Shown here piece after piece: positions 45,750-56,832 of a stretch of DNA of 64,000 nt. The position numbers were made by a program, and so were the translations under genes. Each line of letters opens with the position of its first letter. Position 1 is the stretch's first letter. Where the stretch lies: positions 248,001 to 312,000 of the forward strand of contig JADNYV010000010.1 in assembly GCA_015501055.1 (NCBI GenBank), written 5' to 3'. The notes beneath the pieces were generated by a model. It searched no databases and had not been told where the DNA came from. It worked only from the letters and a program-made list of their open reading frames with translations. Source of the stretch: Mucidula mucida (Eukaryota; Basidiomycota; Agaricomycetes; Agaricales; Physalacriaceae).

Positions 45750-46122
45750 TTTAGTAGCTATTACTCTCGTGTTTGTTCCTCATGGCATCCCAGCAATGTC
45801 TCCATCCAGGTATTCAAACCGTCTTGTACGCCACAAATCACGCGCTGTGTCTGATCCCATTTCACTACCATCCCGTGACTGGCATGCCATGCAAAGATAA
45901 CCTCGTGGCAGGAGCAAAAAGAATCCATTCGGAGATCTACCTCATATTTCATCTGCGCCACCACCACAAAGGTCTGTACCGCCGCTATCAACCTTCAGTC
46001 ACCTTCAGTAAAACTCTTCATTCCTAAGCGCGAGCACACCGGTCTAAACTGTATATATCATCATGAAATGGCATTAATTGCATTAACGAGGGAAACTAGA
46101 TGTTGTAAGGTAACATGTACAA
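45750..46122. other. Spacer between the foldback element and gypsy copy 1
   Basis: About 370 bp. The frame at 45773-46027 has no recognisable motif. Homology with the second gypsy copy starts only at about 46135, so the truncation point of gypsy copy 1 is near the right end of this spacer. Confidence 0.35.
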
Positions 46123-49100
46123 GTGGCGGATCACCTGACGGGCAAAGGGGGTACATTGAAACTCCGAGTAACCATAGAGAGCGTACACACAGGCTCTGAA
46201 TGGGAAACGAGTGCCCTCCTTGACAGTGGAGCAACGGGTTCTTGTGTCAATAAAGAATTCGTCGAGAAGAACGGACTCCCAATCAAGGAGTTACCGGTCA
46301 AGCTTCCTGTCTACAATGCGGATGGAACCCTAAACAAGGAAGAAGCAATCAAAGGTTTTGTGGAGGTTCGGATGAAGATCGGAGATCACGCCAAAAAGAT
46401 TGAGTTGGCCATCACCAATCTCGGCAAAACAAGTATCTTTTTAGGGCTAGATTGGCTACAATATCACAACCCCACGATCAACTGGACGGAATCCACATTG
46501 ACTTTTGATCGATGCCCAGACCGCGGCGGCTATCTACCTGAGTACGACTCACCGGAAGATGAAGGAGAAGACGTAGAAGAGAAGTTGGAAGAGGGAGAGC
46601 GTTTGTTCTAGATGGACTGGGACAACTATCGCAAAAGCGGTGAAAAGCTGAGATCACAATAGCCTTCATCCGCTGCTGCACCTTACATCGAGGAATTTTC
46701 CAATGTATTCAGCAAGGCGGACTTTGACAAGTTACCGGAGCGAAGACCCTGGGATCACGCGATAGAACTTACACCTGGTTTCAAACCGGTTGACTGCAAG
46801 GTTTATCCCCTTAGTCCATCGGAGCAGAAGTCGTTAGATGAGTTTTTGGAGGAAAACATACGGACGGGGCATACACAGCCATTAATTTCACCTATGGCAT
46901 CTCCATTCTTCTTCGTTCGAAAGAAGGACGGAAGCCTTTGGCCAGTACAAGACTATCGGAAGTTGAACGACATGACAATCAAGAACCGATACCCCTTGCC
47001 GTTGATCCAGGAGCTTATTGACAAGTTGAAGGGAGCGAAGTGGTTTACAAAGATGGACGTCCGATGGGGTTACAATAACATTTGGATCAAAGACGGTGAT
47101 GAGTGGAAAGCGGCGTTTAGAACAAACCGGGGGCTGTTCGAGCCATTGGTAATGTTCTTCGGACTCACAAACTCACCGGCAACGTTCCAATCATTCATGA
47201 ATCACATCTTGAAGGAGTTGATTGACGGTGGACACGTAATAGTTTACCTGGACGATATACTTATCTTTACGAACACTCTTGAGGAGCATAGACAGATTGT
47301 ATGCAGGGTATTAGAAATATTACGAGTAAATAAGCTGTATTTAAAACCCGAGAAATGTAGTTTTGAGGTACATACTGTAGACTACTTAGGAGTTATTGTT
47401 GGAGGAGGAGAAGTGAAGATGGATCCGGCAAAAGTGGCCGTAGTGAAGGAATGGAAGGAGCCAATGAAGAAGAAGGAAGTACAGTCATTTCTGGGCTTCT
47501 GTAACTTCTACCAATGTTTCATCCGGGGATTTGCGGGAGTAGCGAAGCCATTGACCTCGCTGACTGGGAAGGGTGAATGGGTTTAGGGTATGGAGCAACA
47601 CAAGGCGTTTGAGGAGTTAAAACGGAGGATGACAGAAGAACCCGTTCTGATCGTACCACGCGACGACGGCAAGTTTCGAGTCGAGGCGGACTCCTCGAAC
47701 TATGCGAACGGGGCGGTTCTTTCCCAGTTTGTTGACGGTAAATGGAGACCAGTAGCTTTCCGATCTCGCGCGCTGAACGAAGTGGAGTGCAATTATGAGA
47801 TCTACGATAAAGAGATGATGGCTATCATGGACTCAATCAACGACTGGCGGCAATACCTCCTAGGCGCTAAGGAGACAGTGGAGGTTTTCACCGATCATCA
47901 AAACCTTCAGTACTTCAGGAAGCCACAGAAGTTGAATCAGAGGCAGGCGCGATGGGTTACAGAGTTGGCAGAGTATGACATACAGATGATTCATAAGCCG
48001 GGCAAGATGATGGGGAAAGCTGATGCCTTGTCAAGGATGACAGGCCTTTGAGAAGGGGGAAAAAGATAACGAAATTGTTGTTTTGCTAAAACCAAAGTTT
48101 TTTATATCACAAATTCAATTTTCTTTACATACAGTAGCTACACCGGAGGACGAATTACTTAACAAAATCAAATAAAGAAAAGAAAACAAAGACAGATACA
48201 TACAAAAAGCATTAGAAAACAAAGAAAAAGGATGGGAAGAGAAGGAAAATGGACTTATTATGTGGAAAGATCGTATTTACATACCAAAGGACAAGGAATT
48301 GCAGGGAAAAGTTATTGGAACACATCACAACACACAGCTTGCAGGGCATCCCGGATGGTACAAGACCCTTAAGTTGATCACACACACCTATTGGTGGCCA
48401 GGAATCAGCCGAGACGTCCGCGAATACGTGGAAGGGTGTCAAAAATGTCAGGCCACAAAGTCACATCGCACAAAGCCGGCCGCACCCCTTCACCCCATTG
48501 ATGTACCAAACAAGCCATGGGAGGTAGTAGAGACAGACATGATTGGGGAGTTATTGGAGTTGGGAGGATACAATGCAATCAGCATGGTTGTGGATCATTT
48601 CACAAAGCGGCTACGCATCATACCAACACACACCACTCTGACATCAGAAGGCATGGCATGCATCTATCGTGATCGCATTTTCCCCATACATGGGATGCCA
48701 CGACAGATGATACATGATTGAGGCTCGCAATATCACTCGCATTTTATAAAGGAGTTGTACCGGCTGTTGGGCATTGAAGGAAACTTTACAACGGCGTATT
48801 ATCCACAGGCAAATGGATAGACGGAATGGTTGAACCAAGAGATACAACATTTCTTACAGATATTTGTCAACTATCATCAGAACAACTGGCATGAATGTTT
48901 ACCCTCTGCCGAATTTGTTTACAATGATTGGGTACACTCGGCAACCAAGGTCACTCCGTTCTTTGCAGACATGGGCAGACACCCCTACAAAGGCACCGCT
49001 CCAAAAACGGCATCGAGAAACAAGACTGTGCAGAAGTTTGCCAACGGCATGAGGAAAACATGGGACAAAGTGGGGTCAGCATTGAAGATGGCAAAAGAGG

Positions 49101-49738
49101 ACATGAAACGGTTTTATGACAGGAAGCGGACAGACGCAGTAGAGTACAAGGAGGGTGACAAAGTATGGCTGGAAGGGACAAATCTCAGCACGGACCGACC
49201 AATGAAGAAGCTTGATGACAAACGCTTCGGGCCGTTCAAAGTGATCAAGAAAGTCGGGACGAGCTCTTACAAGCTCCAGATTCCTCACACGTGGAAAAGC
49301 ATCCATCCCGTGTTCAATGAAGCCCTGTTGACACCTTATCACGAGCCCCAATTCCCGACGCAACCCCAAGACACGCGTCCACCACCTGTGCTGGAAGGAG
49401 CCGAACCGGAATGGGAAGTTGAAAAAGTGGTTAATTCCCGGAGGTACTGCGGGGGTTTCCAATACAAGGTTCACTGGAAGGGTTATGGCACACACAAGCA
49501 GACATGGGAACTGGCATGCAATCTCAAGAATGCCGACAAAGCTATCCGTGATTTTTACCAACAGTATCCGAACAAGCCGAAGCCATCTGCGCTTGCTCGA
49601 ATTGAAGTTCCCATGTCGCAATTTCCATCACATCTATTCCGACCCATGCCACCGCCTGATACCAAACCCCTCAACGTCACGCTACCCTCTGCGGCCCTCA
49701 TGGAGCGACTCTGGCGCAGAATGAAACTTGCGCCTTAA
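46123..49738 (+). pseudogene. gypsy copy 1 pol (protease-RT-RNase H-integrase-chromodomain), stop-ridden
   Basis: The aspartic protease motif is LLDSGATGSCVNKEF. Reverse transcriptase has [20 protein letters not shown] and the YLDD box (VIVYLDDILIFTNTL). RNase H begins RVEADSSNYANGAVLSQF. The integrase zinc region reads HPGWYKTLKLITHTYWWPGI and CQKCQATKSHRT; the core reads ETDMIGELLELGGYNAISMV. The C-terminus holds a chromodomain (VEKVVNSRRYCGGFQYKVHW), placing it with chromoviruses that target heterochromatin. Stops inside the frame: TAG at 46609 (the related copy has Trp), TAG at about 46660 (Gln), TAG at 47584 (Trp expected), TGA at 48719 and TAG at about 48816 (Gln). The end is TAA 49736-49738. 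Separate ORFs between these stops are pieces of one polyprotein. Confidence 0.88.
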
Positions 49739-49749
49739 GGAGGGGGTGA

Positions 49750-50279
49750 TGTTATGAATTGCTATATTTTCACATTTTCACATCTTATCATATCTTATTG
49801 GGGGCTTGTCTTATCAACCAACGGACTGTTTCATCATCTGTTTCGTCACCAATTATACTCCTTTTCATTACCGAAGCCGTACTCATGTCGGACATACGCC
49901 CAACACATGGATGACATCATACATGCCGATACCTCATGGACTTTCTATTGTATACATACCACCAACACTCATAGCACACATAGTTGTTTCAGTATTATTA
50001 CTTACATGCAGTTACCACTCGTATTTAATGGTTTCACGGGCTAGTAGCATACAACACTGGGTCAAGGGCGCAGAGTTAACCCTAGCAGAAACATGTATGG
50101 ACAAGGAGTCCCAAACACAGACTTACTAGTATATAAGCAGTAGCGTAGCATCATTGTACTTTAGTTCCGATCTCGTTTATACACCTGGCCTAGCCTTGTC
50201 TTACAAACACGAACACTTTCTCCTTTAGTTCTTGCTGTGGTACCTGGTTTAGTCTCATGGCTAAAGTCAGTCGCTAACA
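49750..50279 (+). repeat. gypsy copy 1 3' LTR
   Basis: 530 bp from TGTTATGAATTGC to CGCTAACA, recognised by comparison with the two LTRs of gypsy copy 2. Short frames inside it (such as 49754-50129) are LTR sequence and not genes. Confidence 0.88.
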
Positions 50280-51498
50280 CTGAGTCAACATTACCACGTC
50301 GCTTCGCAGTTTCCCATGCGCGCCCATATACACCTCACTTAACACCACTTTCTTTGCCGTTTCGGCAGCACATTCCAGCTAAGGAGTGTTTGTTTGGTTG
50401 GACGCCAGCCTCCTCAAGTCATGTGCCACTGGCAGGCCTTATACCAGCTGATATGGATTGTATTTGTGATGTCCTGACATTTGCTTGGGCAGATGACCTA
50501 GAACATACGGCTGGTCTTCTGGTGTATCATGTTCTGTGACAACAAACATGTTGCAGAACACAATTGCTATCCCACTCCTGCTTTGCTAATATCTGCATTC
50601 GTATCAACTCTAAGCAGGTCATACGCAGGGAGCACTGTTACAGGTTACGTCTCCGCGGTTCGTGCTTGGCACATTATCCACGGAGCCTCCTGGACAATGA
50701 AGAAAGACGAGCTGGATGCCCTGCTACGTGCCGCTGACCGACTACAGCCCCCATCTTCCAAGACAAAAAAGCGACTACCATACACAGTGGAAATCATAGA
50801 GAACCTATTATCTCACCTCGACCTCTCGGCTGCTCTGGACTGTGCAGTCGCTGCCTGTCCAACAACCACCTTTTACTCAGCGGCTTGCCTGGGTGAGTTC
50901 ACAGTCAGGACATTGACATCCTTTAATCCTTCTATACACGTCAAACCTTCAGACGTTTGCAAGGTACTACACCTACACCTTAAACTAATGTGTTGAGGCT
51001 ACAGTTCTAACCATATCTTCTGAGGAACGTGATCGGAACAACTTGGAACAGACGGCTTTCTTTTTGCCATCAACAAAGTCAGCACCGCAAGGCGAGAGTG
51101 TTTTCTGGTCTCGTCAGATTGGCCCATCAAACCCAGAGGCTCTCTTCACCGCTCACCTCGCCTTGAACAAGCCTCGCCACAGAGACGCTCTGTTCTCATA
51201 CTGTGTCAAGAACAAATGTTGTCCGTTAACAAAACAGGCATTCCTCACACGCATTCAGAAGGCGTTCACAGCCACGAAACGCGAACCTCTCCAGGGTCAT
51301 GGCATCTGCATTGGCGCGACTTTGGAGTACCTCTTACGGAACACTCCCTTCGACGTCGTGCAAGTCATAGGACGTTGGGCAAGCGATGCATTCATCTTGT
51401 ACCTCAGGAAACACGGCGCCATCCTAGCGGTGTATATGCAGGCACAGCCAGAGCTACATGAACGTTTCATCCACTATACAATGCCACCAGTTTGCTAA
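50280..51498 (+). pseudogene. Crypton-like tyrosine recombinase with lost catalytic arginines
   Basis: The frame begins right at the end of the gypsy LTR (SLPFRQHIPAKECLFGW), so its 5' part may have been displaced. A one-base frameshift occurs near 50535. After it come TGYVSAVRAWHIIHGASWTM, then a 41-bp intron (about 50963-51003) and FFLPSTKSAPQGESVFW. The C-terminal catalytic block is PLQGHGICIGATLEYLL, VIGRWASDAFILYLRKH and the end FIHYTMPPVC. In basidiomycete enzymes of this family the first catalytic site reads A-A-R-L-G-E-F and the second H-G-I-R-I-G. Here both Arg are Cys (TGC at about 50884 and 51309), each explained by one CpG-type C-to-T change. The nucleophile Tyr (ILYLRKH) remains. 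The enzyme should be inactive. Confidence 0.7.
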
Positions 51499-51713
51499 TA
51501 CTTTCCTTAACCTCTTGTTAATCTCATCTTTGAATACTTTTGTGAATATTACTATTGATTGTTATTTGGGCACATTTTCCTCCTACCTCTTGGGATCTCT
51601 TAGTGCGTCGGTCATCCACCCGTCTAATGCTTGGGTACATCTTCGATCCCTAGAGCCTGTAACCTAAGCCGGAGGATTCAATCCGAGAATCCTTGCCCAA
51701 ACCTTAAGTACTA

Positions 51714-51957
51714 CTGTAGCGTTTCGACCGCAAATTCACATAACGGGTCACGGGGGTCTTTGAAGTGAAGCTATATATACATCATAACGGGTCACGGACC
51801 ACTTTGGTCAGGCACGAGCCTCCAAATAAGGAAATTTCAGGTCCCGCTATAAGCGGAACTGTCCAAAAAAGGCAATTTAAGGGTCTGTGAAGCTGTTCGC
51901 TGTAACTTCAGACCATAATGGGTCACAGGCTGTGAAGTTACGGTCGAAACGCTACAG
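51714..51957. mobile_element. MITE B (TA-flanked, 17-bp perfect TIRs)
   Basis: A 244-bp element with ends CTGTAGCGTTTCGACCG / CGGTCGAAACGCTACAG, flanked by TA (51712-51713 and 51958-51959). It is non-coding. The motif CATAACGGGTCACGG occurs twice and CATAATGGGTCACAGG once inside. The ends differ from MITE A (39232) at one position only, T versus C in a CpG. Confidence 0.85.
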
Positions 51958-52090
51958 TACCCTTCCTAAGATGCGATAGAGTGAACACAAACATGCGCTC
52001 TCTCTTGAGTCTTTTCTAGCACAACTGTCTTTTTTCTTAGTATATTTTCCACTACATATGTGAATGACATGCTTCTACCATCTTCATAGC

Positions 52091-52579
52091 ATGTCCGAGT
52101 CGTCTCCTCATTTAGTGATGTCGGTGTCCTCTGGCAGCCCTCTCCTGTGTCTCGCGCCACATCCCACATTTCTCCTAACAGCAGATAGTCGCTTGCCCTA
52201 CAAGTCCTCTCCGGTTATCTGCAATCGCCCTCTCGTAGTCAGCCAGGAGGACTACTCCTCGTTGAAAGCCTTTCTAGACGGAGTCTCTACCACGCGTTCA
52301 AGCGTTCAAATCGCTCTTGGCTCTATATACAGAAAGGCGTACCCCCAGAACGGCAAAATTCTGGTAGGCAAGGCTCGTCTTGTCCCGGTACACAAGCTAA
52401 CACTGCTTCTGGCCTCACTTCCCTGCCTCAATCTCGAAGACATTTGGAAGCGGGGTCCCGAAGTCCCTGCTACAGGTCTGGCACGTCCGTCTTTACGGCA
52501 CTACGACGACCACGACACGGAGAACGCTTTAAAGACAACAATGCGGCTGTTATTGAACCTTTTGCGGGAGCAAATCTAG
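52091..52579 (+). CDS. Orphan ORF, unknown
   Basis: An intron-less 162-residue frame from ATG 52091 (MSESSPHLVMSVSSGSPLLC) to TAG 52577-52579. The middle part reads SLKAFLDGVSTTRSSVQIAL and YRKAYPQNGKILVGKARLVP; the end is TMRLLLNLLREQI. I recognise no domain. It lies between a dead tyrosine recombinase with MITE B and the RING-CH gene, so it could be a host gene or a passenger of a mobile element. Composition is protein-like and there is no stop, which weakly favours a real coding region. Confidence 0.35.
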   Translation: MSESSPHLVMSVSSGSPLLCLAPHPTFLLTADSRLPYKSSPVICNRPLVVSQEDYSSLKAFLDGVSTTRSSVQIALGSIYRKAYPQNGKILVGKARLVPVHKLTLLLASLPCLNLEDIWKRGPEVPATGLARPSLRHYDDHDTENALKTTMRLLLNLLREQI

Positions 52580-52964
52580 CAATGGATATTCCACACTTTC
52601 GCCTTCGGACGTCCCCCAGTACGCGAATTGTGAGGTTGGACGCCTGCTGCTGAGGGAGAGTGATTCGGAGAGAAGACGTCTCCGCGGCGTCGGCACCAGG
52701 CTTCCAAGAGTATCAAGGTAGACGAGCTCCGTACAAGTTGAAGGCACGGGAAGGAAGCAGGCTCGAGAAGACAGCTGAGGAGTTGGAGGGAGACAACGGT
52801 CAGGAGCCACTGGCGCGGCAATAACACCTTGAGTTCACGCTTACTGTTGAGGCATCTATGTTATCATGAGTATCAACGTCGTTGATATGTTTGATGTATT
52901 CATGTTACATATTTGTGTGACATACTTCACGTGCCGGCCATCATTCTCCTTCCAAGTTACCCTC
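52580..52964. other. Intergenic region upstream of the RING-CH gene
   Basis: About 385 bp, no supported gene. It contains the presumed promoter of the E3 ligase gene. Confidence 0.4.
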
Positions 52965-54629
52965 ATGGCTGCTGCACCGACAGTCCTGGACCTGCGGGTT
53001 CGTCTACGCATTGAACGCTCGTGTACTGATACAAATCGCGTTGCAGCATCGTACCTGCTTCGTGTGCCATACGATAGCCCACTTTGACCAGCGTGAGCAT
53101 TTATTCTGGTGTCCTTGGCATAATCTAATTCCACCAGGCCAGGACGACAACCCCGACGGATGGGTGCACCCGTGTAAATGCACCTTGGTTGCGCACCAGG
53201 CGTGCTTGATATCGATGGTAGATTCGTTGCCTCGCAAGGGGGCACAGGCGCGATGTCCGATATGTCGACATCCGTATGAAATTGAGAAGACGTTGTATAC
53301 GTCCTTGGCGCTGCTGAGATTGGGAGACGTGCTCTCGCTGACTGCGGGCAGGTTCCTAATCTATGGGGCGGGTGGTGTTTTTTGTTTATACGCGGGAGAA
53401 CGTATGTCGACTGGTTTGCATAACGCGCTCTTCTCACGATGCTATAGGTTTCTTCAACATAATGCGACTGTACGGGACGTACTCTCTAAGGTCGTTGTTC
53501 GGAGAAACGTGCGGTATTACTGATTACTTGAAACGGCTTCTGACTGATATACAGACTTTTTGACATTCTACTAACCGACGACGTATCCAACTGGTCGTGG
53601 TCGAATCGCGTCTTGATCCCCATACTCTCATTACGCGCCCTCATCATCCAGCCATTCAATCTCCGTCATCTCCTCACATGTATCCTCTGCTTCCCCTCCG
53701 AACCGCCGCTCCCCATCCGCAACCAGCTCGTGCACAACGCGCTCCGCATCGACACCGGCAACGCCATCACCTTTGCCACGCCTTTCGACACCTTTGCCCC
53801 GCGCTGGCCGCCGACGCGTGTGCAATTCGGCGCTTGCATCTACCTCGCCAATCTCGCCTACGACGTCGTCATGATCCGCATCCCGCGCCTGTCCTCGGTG
53901 CTCCCAGGCTACACCGCGATGCTCATGGACGTGTACTCGGTGTCCGTCGTGCTCCGCGCGTGGCGGCGCGCAAGGAATAATGGGCAGGATGTGAGAGAGC
54001 AGATTGACGCGGTGGTGGGGGAGGATGCGCCAGTGCCAGCACCAGCAAGACTACCAGAACCTGCCCCGGCGCTTGAACCTGAACCAGCACCAGAAGCTGA
54101 ACAGCAGACGGCGGCGGACATGATGCTTTGGACTCAACTGCTAGTTCCTTCCATTGCGCGAGGGATGGGCGAAGTGCTAAAGCGCGTGGCTGGGTATACA
54201 CATTGGCGGCCTGCTCAGCAGTTGCTGGGGATACGATCCCCGATGACGGGCATTGGGATAACGCTGAGCGCGGACATGCTGACGGATGTCAACTATTGGA
54301 AGCGCTTCACCGTGTGGTTGTGGTCTGAGGCTGTTGATCCTGTTTGGTGTGTACACATTCTTTTGCTAAAGGTGAATGGATACTAATGTTACTGTACGTG
54401 AATGTAGGATCCGGAATACGATTGGGCTGGGGTTATTTTGTATCGTACGTTGTGCGTGTTCGTGGTGTTGATTGGACTGCTGAATCTGTTCTGTTTTAAG
54501 GCTAGGGACTGTGTGCGTGCGTATTATGTGCGGTTGAAGAAGCTGGAGATTGAGAGTAGGAGGATCAAGAGTAGGAATTTCGAGGGGTTGGATCCTCGAG
54601 AGCTGGATTTAATACGCCCGGTTGTATAG
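52965..54629 (+). CDS. RING-CH (MARCH-type) membrane E3 ubiquitin ligase
   Basis: ATG 52965 gives MAAAPTVLDLR, then an intron ending at CAG before HRTCFVCHTIAHFDQREHLF. The RING-CH finger is visible: C-F-V-C, HPCKC, AHQACLISMVD and ARCPICRHPYE, a C4HC3 arrangement. These ligases sit in membranes and ubiquitinate other membrane proteins. Downstream exons encode hydrophobic segments (LSLTAGRFLIYGAGGVFCLY; RALIIQPFNLRHLLTCIL; YLANLAYDVVMIRIP), a Pro/Glu-rich linker (PAPARLPEPAPALEPEPAPE), and LLVPSIARGMGEVLKRVAGY. The last exon, after an intron ending at 54409, is DPEYDWAGVILYRTLCVFVV then LIGLLNLFCFKARDCVRAYY and ends RELDLIRPVV. Exon borders in the 53390-53580 stretch are uncertain. No disabling mutation is evident. 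Confidence 0.78.
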
Positions 54630-56291
54630 CGATGTCGGGTTCTTGGTTTTTTGGTTTGTTAACATCCCATTCCAAAAGTTCTGCAGGCTGACACTAACAT
54701 CACTAAATCTGTGAAAAAGGTCCAAGTGAATTATGTCGATGGTAACATATGATGAGAGGGTATATTGGACCTCTGTTATAGTGGCAGACCTACCAGAATA
54801 TGGTTATAATGCTCTGATACCACGAATTGCTCCCATTTCACCAGAGACAATTGTGTCACACATAACACTGACATTCAATGAGTGTCAGCTTCTTCTTGAC
54901 TTTCTGTATAGGGTATCCTGCCTAGTACTGGTAAAGTATTCCTTGAGTTGCCAACAATTATCCTCCACTACTTTGACATGTCTGATGTTTTCCATAGAGC
55001 CTGAGGTGCTTCTATCTTATTATTACTGTGCTCCTCCTACACTGTGCATACAACCTGCAGATATCTTCATAACATTGCATTTTGAGTTGACATCTAGTAC
55101 CTACTTGTTGTGCTTCCTACTATGTGCATGGAATGCTCATTTAGTGTTGCTGCAAGGTTTGTGAACCTGTGGACAGCTTGCAAAGCACAAATCAAGTCCA
55201 AGTGCCCAGCGTCCAGCCTTTATGTCTGTCCAACTCTGTTGTGTTTGGATCTACTGAGTGTAATCATGTGCACACATGGATTTTCCAATCAATCTCCGCC
55301 TTCCTCTCTTCAACTATCAGTCTCATTATTTATCAACCATTGCCTAATTTCTTTCAACGGTATTATGCTTGTGCCAATGCAACAAATAATGATCTGAAGA
55401 CAACTGAACAAAGTAATCCAACAGCAATGGATACTTTAAACAACTTGCACTTTGGATAACAACAAAATGACAGTGACAACAACAACTAGCAACATCGAGA
55501 ATAGTGCCAAGGATGAGGACCCTCATTCAAGGTGACAAACATTTGGATGTAGGTTGAAAAGCCAATGCTCTAGCATAATTGAGATACAAACGAGGACAAG
55601 GGCAAACACTGATATATGACCATCAGTGAGGCAACCCAGCCAGACCTGCAGCGCTCAGTATCAAAATGAACACTAATTGTGAGACTTGTAGTAGATGCTC
55701 GGATCATGTCACAATACTACTGTTAGAATGAAAGAGGTGACCGGGCAATGTTTTTGTTCCTCATTTTAAAATCATTTGAGAATTGTAGTGCAGCTGTTTA
55801 GTAAAGCCTCTGCAAGTGGTAGTGTCTATAGCACCCTGTATCATTGTATCAAATGCACTTTAAGTCTTTATATGTCTTTTAAGTTTGTGTGTATGCATGC
55901 ATCAAGATGAATTAGGAAGAATAATTAATACTTACTAGCTACCTGAATGTCTGTAAGCCTCAAAATGCCTCATAAACCCTCACAATAGATTTGGGAAATG
56001 CACAACACCTAACAAATTATGCAAAGGTTTTGTATAATGGCTAAAACAGACCAAGGGTTAAATAGTGTATATCATAACCAGATTACAGAGATTATGGACT
56101 ATGGTAATGGATTATGGATCTTGTCGGAAGATAGTAAGTCTTCATCTTCTTTTCAAAAATACAGTGATGCACCAATGAAATAAGAAGGCTCGCTTTGGGC
56201 TCGCTCATTGGGCAATCCATTAGTGTTCCGCTTCATCTGGCAATACTGGTATTTTCATCCTGTCACTTTGTCCGTTTCTTTAAGTTAACTG
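54630..56291. other. AT-rich region without a supported gene
   Basis: About 1.66 kb, AT-rich. The frame at 54733-55164 (begins MSMVTYDERVYWTSVI) looks protein-like at its N-terminus, but then becomes hydrophobic low-information sequence and has no family signature. It may be a decayed gene. Nothing else is recognised before the gypsy LTR. Confidence 0.35.
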
Positions 56292-56821
56292 TATTAGCAA
56301 CTGACTATAGCCACGAGACTAAACCAGGTACCACAGGAAGAACTAAAAGAGCAAGTGTTCGTGTTTGTAAGACTAGGCTAGGCCAGGTGTATAAACGAGA
56401 TCGGAACTAAAGTACAATGATGCTACGCTACTGCTTATATACTAGTAAGTCTGTGTTTGAAACTCCTTGTCCATACATGTTTCCGCTAGGGTTAACTCCA
56501 CGCCCTTGACCCAGTGTTGTATGCTACTAGTCCGTGAAACCATTAAATACGAGTGGTAACTGCATGTAAGTAATAATACTGAAACGACCATGTGTGCTAC
56601 GAGTGTTGGTGGTGTGTATACAATAGGGAGTCCATGAGGTATCGGCATGTATGATGTCATCCATGTGTTGGGTGTGTGTCCAACATAAGTACGGCTTTGG
56701 TAATGAAAAGGAGTATGATTGGTGATGAAACAGATGATGAAACAGTCCGTGGGTTGATAAGACAAGCCCCCCGATAAGATATGATAAGATTGAAAATGTG
56801 AAAATATGGTGATTCATAACA
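56292..56821 (-). repeat. gypsy copy 2 3' LTR
   Basis: 530 bp on the minus strand, starting TGTTATGAATCACC and ending TTGCTAATA, with the terminal CA apparently mutated to TA. Confidence 0.88.
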
Positions 56822-56832
56822 TCACCCCCTCC

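Larger units (their letters stand above)
46123..50279 (+). mobile_element. 5'-truncated Ty3/gypsy chromovirus, copy 1
   Basis: The element begins abruptly in the protease region at about 46125; the 5' LTR and gag are missing. It continues through pol to the polypurine tract (49739-49749, GGAGGGGGTGA) and a 530-bp 3' LTR (49750-50279). Compared with the minus-strand copy at 56292-62790 it is the same family. In-frame stops but few frameshifts mark its decay. No target duplication can be defined because the 5' end is lost. Confidence 0.9.

Noticed and set aside
56442..56817. ORFs of about 96-107 codons repeated at 49754-50129, 56442-56817 and 62456-62834
   Set aside because: All three sets lie within gypsy LTRs and simply reflect the repeated LTR sequence.
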